Notes under the pieces: model-generated
What the model was told of the DNA's origin: nothing
Database searches by the model: none
What the model saw: only the letters and a program-made list of their open reading frames with translations
Part shown: in pieces, positions 7,067 through 11,403 of the stretch
Numbering within the stretch: position 1 is the stretch's first letter
Layout of the letters: each line of letters opens with the position of its first letter
Translations under genes and position numbers: made by a program
Source of the DNA: Candidatus Hydromicrobium americanum
GTDB taxonomy: Bacteria > Actinomycetota > Humimicrobiia > Humimicrobiales > Humimicrobiaceae
Assembly (NCBI GenBank): GCA_002779205.1
Contig: PEXF01000066.1
Span: forward strand, 1 to 11,403
Length of the DNA: 11,403 nt
Reading direction: 5' to 3'

Positions 7067-8269
7067 ATGAAAAATAAGCAGAAAGCAAATAAACGGAAAA
7101 TTCTTAACATAGTTCCCACTCCATTCTTTGCTGACAGAGGGTGCCATATGAGAATACTGGGGGAGATGAAGGCACTGGCAAATTATGGGTATCAGAATAT
7201 TATTGTGACCTATCATAACGGGAGAGATCTTGAGGGGCTTGATATAAGAAGGATAATAAATATTCCCTGGTACAGGAAACTGGAAGCAGGTCCATCCATA
7301 CATAAGTTTTATATGGACATCCTTCTATTTTTTAAGGCAGCAGCCGTGTATTTTAAGGAAAAACCAGCCATCATATATGGTCATCTTCATGAAGGAGCTT
7401 TTGTCGGCGGCCTTATCAAATATCTCTTAACTTTTGGCAGGGAACCGCTTGTTTTTGATGTCCAGGGAAGTCTGACTTCAGAGCTTGATACTTTTAACTG
7501 GATCAAGGGCAGGAAGCCAGTAAGGTGGTTTTTCCATACCCTGGAGAAGTTCATCTGCAGGATGCCTGATTTTTTTATATGCAGTTCAGTGTCAAACGGG
7601 GATATTATTAAAAATAGATTTCATATAAACCCGGATAAGGTCAGGGTTGTAATAGATGGAGTGCATACTGATTTTTTCAGTACCCCCCCCAAAAAAGGAT
7701 TTAAAGAGGAGCTGGGAATACCCGAAGATGCCCCACTTATAATCTTTACCGGGGCGCTTCTGGCCGCTAAAGGAATCTGGAATTTAGTCTCAGCCATTCC
7801 ATTGGTCTTAAAAAAAAGAAAAGATGCCCATTTCTTAATAGTGGGCTATCCTGTGGAAGAGACAGCCGTAAAAGTCAGGGAGCTTGGAGTGGGGGAAAAT
7901 GTCCATCTTACCGGTATGGTTGATTATTTTGATCTTCCGGATTATCTGCTGGTCAGTGATATAGCGGTGGAGCCAAAGGTAGATAAGGCGGGTGAAGCCA
8001 GTGGTAAGGTTATAAATTATATGGGCGCAGGGCTTCCAGTAGTATGTTTTGAGGGTAAGAATAACCGCAGGTTTTTAGGAGAAGGCGGGATTTATGCGGT
8101 TGATGATAAGGTAGAAAATCTCGCGGCTCAAATGATATGGGCTGTGGAGAATCCGGATGAAGCAAAAAGGCTGGGAGAGTTAAATAGAAAGAGGGTAGAA
8201 GAAGTATTTTCCTGGAACAACAGCATAAAGGCTACGGTGGAAGCTTTTGAGAACTTGATTTCAAAGTAG
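7067..8269 (+). CDS. GT4-family glycosyltransferase
   Basis: A 400-aa GT-B retaining glycosyltransferase. The N-terminal acceptor domain (about 11-205) carries PFFADRGCHMR. The C-terminal donor domain (about 222-375) has GALLAAKG (229-236), HLTGMV (280-285) and the E-x7-E motif E302/E310 followed by KVINYMGAGLPVV. These are hallmarks of GT4 enzymes using nucleotide-activated sugars to extend lipid-linked or surface glycans at the inner membrane. The ribosome binding site is weak. It follows the GalE-like gene by 40 nt, and its sugar may come from that enzyme. A run of eight C then six A (7683-7696) lies inside the reading frame at residues 206-210. Local GC (about 43% in one 60-nt stretch) is higher than the neighbours, hinting at a different origin. 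Donor and acceptor cannot be named. Confidence 0.92.
   Translation: MKNKQKANKRKILNIVPTPFFADRGCHMRILGEMKALANYGYQNIIVTYHNGRDLEGLDIRRIINIPWYRKLEAGPSIHKFYMDILLFFKAAAVYFKEKPAIIYGHLHEGAFVGGLIKYLLTFGREPLVFDVQGSLTSELDTFNWIKGRKPVRWFFHTLEKFICRMPDFFICSSVSNGDIIKNRFHINPDKVRVVIDGVHTDFFSTPPKKGFKEELGIPEDAPLIIFTGALLAAKGIWNLVSAIPLVLKKRKDAHFLIVGYPVEETAVKVRELGVGENVHLTGMVDYFDLPDYLLVSDIAVEPKVDKAGEASGKVINYMGAGLPVVCFEGKNNRRFLGEGGIYAVDDKVENLAAQMIWAVENPDEAKRLGELNRKRVEEVFSWNNSIKATVEAFENLISK
7683..7696 (+). repeat. C8A6 homopolymer tract inside the glycosyltransferase gene
   Basis: Eight consecutive C are followed directly by six A within codons for TPPKK. In an AT-rich genome a C8 run is unexpected. Losing one C shifts the frame to a TAA at 7740-7742. 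Gaining one C reaches TAA at 7702-7704. Either change truncates the enzyme before its donor domain. The current length is in frame (ON). Confidence 0.8.
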
Positions 8270-8314
8270 TTTTTACTGATTAAATTTCTAATAAGTCTTT
8301 ATAATTAAGGTAGA

Positions 8315-8343
8315 TTGTAAGAAAATATATTTATTGATATCAT
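8315..8343 (+). promoter_or_regulatory. Candidate promoter for the ugd remnant / rfb genes
   Basis: TTGTAA (8315-8320) and TATCAT (8338-8343) are 17 bp apart, matching 4/6 and 5/6 of the sigma-70/SigA consensus. The start point would be near 8350, about 43 nt before the ugd remnant. It is placed to drive the remnant, the cupin epimerase and rfbB. Support is sequence match only, in AT-rich DNA. Confidence 0.35.
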
Positions 8344-8392
8344 ACTTCAAAATTAGGTTTAAAATTTATTGACATTTTCTAAAGGAATTAAA

Positions 8393-8470
8393 ATGAAAGT
8401 TTGTGTCATAGGAACAGGATATGTCGGCCTGGTTAGCGGTGTATGTTTTGTAGAAATTGGCAACAGATAA
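8393..8470 (+). pseudogene. ugd: 5' remnant of UDP-glucose 6-dehydrogenase
   Basis: This 25-codon frame starts MKVCVIGTGYVGLVSGVCF and ends EIGNR-stop. The first 24 residues are the canonical N-terminus of UDP-glucose/GDP-mannose dehydrogenases, including the NAD motif GTGYVG. Intact enzymes run to about 430 aa, so more than 90% is missing. The start context is preserved, with AAGGA (8382-8386) upstream, while homology stops abruptly after Gly-Asn (about 8466) and is followed by TAA. None of the three forward frames up to the next gene continues the family. It appears to be the left end of a deleted or recombined ugd, whose 5' region now leads into the cupin epimerase 23 nt later. It may still be translated as a short peptide. 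Confidence 0.8.
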
Positions 8471-8482
8471 TATATTTTAATT

Positions 8483-8487
8483 GGAGG
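8483..8487 (+). promoter_or_regulatory. Ribosome binding site that fixes the TTG start at 8494
   Basis: GGAGG lies 6 nt before TTG (8494-8496). An in-frame ATG farther upstream (8443) lies inside the ugd remnant in another frame, has no such site, and would add a sequence unlike the cupin family. Confidence 0.75.
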
Positions 8488-8493
8488 TTTATT

Positions 8494-8949
8494 TTGATAG
8501 ACGGAGTTAAAATAAAAAAGCTCAAGGTTATTCCTGACGAGAGAGGTAGACTTATGGAGATGCTTCGCTCTGATGATGATCTCTTTATAAAATTCGGGCA
8601 GGTCTATATGACCACTGCCTATCCCGGAGTGGTTAAAGGGTGGCATTACCATAAAAAACAAATAGATAATATGGTAGTAGCAAAAGGAATGATGAAAGTG
8701 GTCTTATATGACAGCAGGAAGGGTTCACCTACATATAAAGAAGTAAATGAATTCTTTATGGGAGCACATAACCCCATACTTCTTCAAATCCCAACCTATG
8801 TTTATCATGGTTTTAAATGCATTACAGAATATGAGGCAATATGTATAAATATCCCTTCTGAACTCTATAATTATAAAGAACCTGATGAGTACAGGGAGGA
8901 TCCGCACAGCCCTGATATACCTTACTGCTGGGACAGAAAAGATGGATAG
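8494..8949 (+). CDS. RmlC-like cupin, dTDP-4-keto-6-deoxysugar epimerase family
   Basis: A 151-aa cupin resembling dTDP-4-dehydrorhamnose 3,5-epimerase (PF00908), shorter than the usual 175-200 aa. KGWHYHKKQ (48-56) carries H51 at the position of the catalytic His. Residues SRKGSPTYKEV (74-84), the second cupin strand region around IPTYVYHGF (99-107), the tyrosines of SELYNYKEPDEY (122-133) and the EDP...IPYCW tail (135-146) match the RmlC pattern. RmlC epimerises C3 and C5 of dTDP-4-keto-6-deoxyglucose. The His-x-His-Lys element also recalls FdtA-type 3,4-ketoisomerases, so one of those reactions is possible. The TTG start is set by GGAGG 6 nt upstream. Its stop overlaps the ribosome binding site of rfbB, 9 nt before that gene, so the two are coupled and probably share the dTDP-4-keto-6-deoxyglucose intermediate. 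Confidence 0.85.
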   Translation: MIDGVKIKKLKVIPDERGRLMEMLRSDDDLFIKFGQVYMTTAYPGVVKGWHYHKKQIDNMVVAKGMMKVVLYDSRKGSPTYKEVNEFFMGAHNPILLQIPTYVYHGFKCITEYEAICINIPSELYNYKEPDEYREDPHSPDIPYCWDRKDG

Positions 8950-8953
8950 GAGG
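8948..8953 (+). promoter_or_regulatory. Perfect ribosome binding site of rfbB
   Basis: AGGAGG overlaps the TAG stop of the cupin gene and lies 5 nt before the GTG at 8959. It decides that non-ATG start and points to translational coupling. Confidence 0.8.
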
Positions 8954-8958
8954 ACTTA

Positions 8959-9948
8959 GTGGAAGATAGAAGTTTTAAAACACTGCTTATAACTGGTGGG
9001 GCAGGATTTATCGGGAGCAATTTCATACATTATATTGCAAGAAAGTATCCAGAATATAAGATAATTAACCTGGATAAACTGACTTATGCGGGGAATCTGG
9101 AAAACCTAAGGGATATAGAAAATAATCACAATTATAAATTTATAAAGGGTGATATTGCTGATAGGAAAATCATAGATGAGATTTTTAAATCGCGAAAGAT
9201 TGATGCAGTCATAAATTTTGCTGCTGAATCTCATGTAGACAGGTCGATAGAAGACCCGGGTGTATTCATTCAGACTGATATCTACGGTACATATGTCTTG
9301 CTTGAAGCAGTAAAAAAATATGATAGCAAGATATTTTTGCAGATAAGCACCGATGAAGTTTATGGCTCAATAGAAAATGGCTCATTTAAAGAGGATGATC
9401 CACTGAAGCCCAACAGTCCCTATTCCGCTTCCAAGGCTGGAGCAGAGATGATTGTAAGGTCTTTTTATAAAACATATAAAACTCCTGTTATTATTACCAG
9501 AACTTCAAATAATTTCGGACCCTATCAGTATCCTGAAAAATTAATTTCGCTTTTTGTGACCAATCTCATTGATGACATAAAGGTTCCATTATACGGAGAC
9601 GGAATGAATGTAAGGGATTGGATTTATGTAGATGATAACTGTTCAGCACTTGATATAATCCTTCATAAGGGCGAAGTCGGAGAAGTATACAATATAGGGG
9701 CAGGTAACGAAAAACCAAATATATGGATTACTAAAAAAATAATAGAGATTCTTGGAAAATCCGAAGATATGATTGAGCTGGTTACTGATAGGCTTGGCCA
9801 TGACCGCCGTTATTCCGTTGACTGTTCTAAAATAAAAAATGAATTTGGCTGGAATGCTCGATATGACTTTGAGGAAGCATTGAAAAAGACTGTACGATGG
9901 TATATGGGTAATGAACACTGGTGGAGGCCCTTAAAAGAAAATATATAG
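8959..9948 (+). CDS. rfbB: dTDP-glucose 4,6-dehydratase
   Basis: A 329-aa extended SDR matching RmlB/RfbB over its whole length (family 320-360 aa). The NAD motif GGAGFIG is at 13-19, LDKLTYAGN at 38-46, FAAESHVDRSI at 87-97, the catalytic T131-D132-E133 (STDEVYG), Y155 and K159 (YSASK), and the family block RTSNNFGPYQYPEKLI. It converts dTDP-glucose to dTDP-4-keto-6-deoxyglucose in the cytoplasm, the common precursor of dTDP-rhamnose, fucosamine, quinovosamine and related sugars. The start is GTG with a perfect AGGAGG 5 nt upstream. It directly follows the RmlC-like epimerase. The synthetase rfbA and reductase rfbD of the rhamnose route are not in this window, so the final sugar is unresolved. 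The gene converges on the AAA ATPase gene across 44 nt with no visible terminator. Confidence 0.96.
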   Translation: MEDRSFKTLLITGGAGFIGSNFIHYIARKYPEYKIINLDKLTYAGNLENLRDIENNHNYKFIKGDIADRKIIDEIFKSRKIDAVINFAAESHVDRSIEDPGVFIQTDIYGTYVLLEAVKKYDSKIFLQISTDEVYGSIENGSFKEDDPLKPNSPYSASKAGAEMIVRSFYKTYKTPVIITRTSNNFGPYQYPEKLISLFVTNLIDDIKVPLYGDGMNVRDWIYVDDNCSALDIILHKGEVGEVYNIGAGNEKPNIWITKKIIEILGKSEDMIELVTDRLGHDRRYSVDCSKIKNEFGWNARYDFEEALKKTVRWYMGNEHWWRPLKENI

Positions 9949-9992
9949 TAGAAATAGTAAAATTTTGTAAATTTAAATGGATAATTTGACTA

Positions 9993-11213
9993 TTATACTA
10001 ATTGGGTTATAAATGTTCGAGCTGGGACAATGATGGGATCTAGATGTTTGAAGCAATCCCTGGGGATATAATCCATATCAAATACTACCTGAAACGCATG
10101 CTTTGCCTTAATTTTATCCTGAAAATAAGCCAAATTTTTACTTATACCACCCTTTGATGATAATTTTACTTCAACTAAAAACCATGGTTTTTTATCTTGT
10201 GAGACTAAAAAATCAACCTCTCGTTTTTCTTTATCTCTGATAAACCACAAATCATACTGCCCAAAACCACAATCAGTCCAAAAATGAACAGCTTTCAACA
10301 GATGAGATGCAACTAAATTTTCAACACGACTCCTCTCCTCTTCAACATTTATCCAATCCCACAAATAAATTTTTGGTTCTTTTATAAGAGAACGTGGAAT
10401 ATTCTTGGACCATGGCTGGACAGTAAAACAATAGAAAAAAGACTGCAGTGTTTTGATCCAGCGACGTATGGTATCAGAAGATACATTGACTTTTTTAGCA
10501 ATGCTTGAGTAATTGGTCAGCTGGCCAGACTGATGTTTTAAAATTTCAGCTAAAATCTCGATCTGCCCTAATTCTTGAATGCGACTTAAATCCCGGATAT
10601 CTTCCCGTATCAATTGTTCCTGGCGCAGTGTTTTCCAACGGTTCAGAAACCTGGGATCATTTTTTATAAACGGCTCAGGGAAACCTCCGTTTTTAAGCAA
10701 TTTTTCAAAATCATTACTCTTACTTTGAAAAGGCTCATTAATTTCTTTGCCCGATAACTCAACACGTTGTAGTTCTGCAATTGATAATTGATGCAGCCGG
10801 TATGGAAAATATCTGCCCATCAAACTATCCCCACCTTTTTTATAAATGTCCAATCGGGAGCTGCCAGTGACAATAATTTTTACCTTTTCTTTGTATGTGT
10901 CAAAAAAGCCCTTTAAAAATGTTTTCCACTTGCTATATTTATGAATTTCATCAAAAACAATAATAGGTTCCTCCAAAGTTAACCTATCTAATCCAGCAAA
11001 ACTGGCAACACTTTCAACACCTTCCAGAACAATTTTCCTATGATCTAAGTTGTCCCAGTTCAAATATGAAAATTGGCTTGTAAATTCTTTGGCCATGAGA
11101 CTTACTGTGGTTTTCCCGGCTTGCCTGGGCCCGCTAAGAAAAATCATTTGTTGGTGATTTTTGAAATGTTCCTTTATAACAGATGTGTATATTCTTTTTA
11201 TTTTTTCTTCCAT
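9993..11213 (-). CDS. AAA ATPase with C-terminal DUF4143
   Basis: A 406-aa protein of the widespread AAA_14/DUF4143 family. Residues 21-150 form the ATPase: Walker A GPRQAGKT (28-35), Walker B IIVFDE (84-89) and sensor-like VTGSSR (115-120). Residues about 230-260 resemble a winged-helix segment (YSSIAKKVNVSSDTIRRWI). The C-terminal domain (about 290-390) has E299, EVDF with D334, and VEVK (E348, K350), the spacing of a PD-(D/E)xK nuclease-like core. The family is common in bacteria and archaea, spreads readily, and its cellular role is not established. No clear ribosome binding site precedes the ATG. The gene ends in tandem stops TAA-TAG. It lies convergent to rfbB, has no partner gene here, and is likely an accessory insertion. 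Confidence 0.9.
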   Translation of the reverse strand: MEEKIKRIYTSVIKEHFKNHQQMIFLSGPRQAGKTTVSLMAKEFTSQFSYLNWDNLDHRKIVLEGVESVASFAGLDRLTLEEPIIVFDEIHKYSKWKTFLKGFFDTYKEKVKIIVTGSSRLDIYKKGGDSLMGRYFPYRLHQLSIAELQRVELSGKEINEPFQSKSNDFEKLLKNGGFPEPFIKNDPRFLNRWKTLRQEQLIREDIRDLSRIQELGQIEILAEILKHQSGQLTNYSSIAKKVNVSSDTIRRWIKTLQSFFYCFTVQPWSKNIPRSLIKEPKIYLWDWINVEEERSRVENLVASHLLKAVHFWTDCGFGQYDLWFIRDKEKREVDFLVSQDKKPWFLVEVKLSSKGGISKNLAYFQDKIKAKHAFQVVFDMDYIPRDCFKHLDPIIVPARTFITQLV

Positions 11214-11248
11214 TGCAGTTCTATATCAATAATATTTTATTTTTATTA

Positions 11249-11280
11249 TGACTAATTTATCATATATCTTAAATTAGTCA
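11249..11280. promoter_or_regulatory. Perfect 11-bp inverted repeat upstream of the AAA ATPase gene
   Basis: TGACTAATTTA and TAAATTAGTCA flank a 10-nt centre, with no mismatches. The repeat lies 35 nt before the ATPase start. On the minus strand its outer arm contains TTGACT (11276-11281), a 5/6 match to the -35 box, and its inner arm runs into CATAAT (11245-11250), a 5/6 match to the -10. The two boxes are not at standard spacing to each other, so the exact promoter is uncertain. An operator for a dimeric regulator is the likeliest reading. No T-tract follows on either strand to support a terminator. Confidence 0.55.
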
Positions 11281-11403
11281 AGACCATTTTTAGATATATT
11301 GAATTATGGTCAGCCATATGTTTTTTCCACTTGTCACTACTATTAATTATTCTGCTCCTATCTGTTTCATTATTAAATATAGGTTCAAAGAGAAAGTGCT
11401 ACT

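Noticed and set aside
8369..8374. TTGACA just upstream of the ugd remnant
   Set aside because: A -10 at 16-18 bp would fall on the start codon and no TATAAT-like sequence is there; the 8315-8343 pair is better placed.
8443..8493. Upstream ATG start for the RmlC-like cupin
   Set aside because: The added 17 residues come from out-of-frame translation of the ugd remnant, resemble no RmlC N-terminus and lack a ribosome binding site. TTG at 8494 has GGAGG at good spacing.
10190..11255. Short open frames opposite the AAA ATPase, and similar frames opposite other genes
   Set aside because: They lie antisense to strongly matched families, have no homology pattern or ribosome binding sites, and are shadows of the real genes.
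11252..11398. A 48-codon open stretch on the minus strand ending in the 11-bp dyad
   Set aside because: It has no start codon until its last 23 codons, a stop just before it, no recognisable family and no ribosome binding site; it fits chance in AT-rich DNA.

Overview
This is an AT-rich bacterial window (local hand counts run from roughly 12-25% GC in the toxin-antitoxin block to about 43% in the glycosyltransferase). It is dominated by nucleotide-sugar and surface-glycan genes. Good Shine-Dalgarno sites, GTG/TTG starts, a membrane-anchored GerMN-domain protein and a small PglC-type sugar transferase fit a low-GC bacterium, possibly of Clostridia or related Terrabacteria type. The lineage cannot be fixed from this window. 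No rRNA, tRNA, CRISPR array, insertion sequence or intrinsic terminator was recognised.

Left edge (1-1990, + strand): the 3' three quarters of a PglF/WbpM/CapD-type NDP-sugar 4,6-dehydratase, followed after 21 nt by a PglC-type phosphoglycosyl transferase. Together they look like the first steps of a lipid-linked glycan: making a 4-keto-6-deoxy HexNAc and loading a sugar phosphate onto a polyprenyl phosphate.

Minus-strand block (2057-3777): an atypical SDR/NmrA-like NAD(P)-binding protein, then a very AT-rich toxin-antitoxin pair (RHH antitoxin upstream, PIN/VapC toxin downstream). The pair has a near-consensus promoter (TTGACA, 17 bp, TATTAT) whose -10 overlaps repeated AT-rich half-sites, a likely autoregulatory operator.

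Centre (3991-6024, + strand): a membrane-anchored metallophosphoesterase with a substituted GNHD motif, and a membrane-anchored GerMN-domain protein preceded by overlapping palindromes and no visible ribosome binding site.

Right (6103-9948, + strand): a GalE-like epimerase, a GT4 glycosyltransferase carrying a C8A6 homopolymer tract, a 25-codon 5' remnant of UDP-glucose 6-dehydrogenase, a short RmlC-like cupin epimerase and dTDP-glucose 4,6-dehydratase (rfbB). The last two are tightly coupled. They supply part of a dTDP-6-deoxysugar pathway; rfbA and rfbD are not in the window.

Right edge (9993-11213, - strand): a stand-alone AAA ATPase with a C-terminal DUF4143 nuclease-like domain, converging on rfbB, with a perfect 11-bp inverted repeat upstream. 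The last ~120 nt hold no supportable gene.

Overall this looks like a glycan-locus mosaic interrupted by accessory genes. I see no convincing complete new system. The most distinctive signals are the truncated ugd relic ahead of the rfb pair and the slippage-prone tract in the glycosyltransferase.
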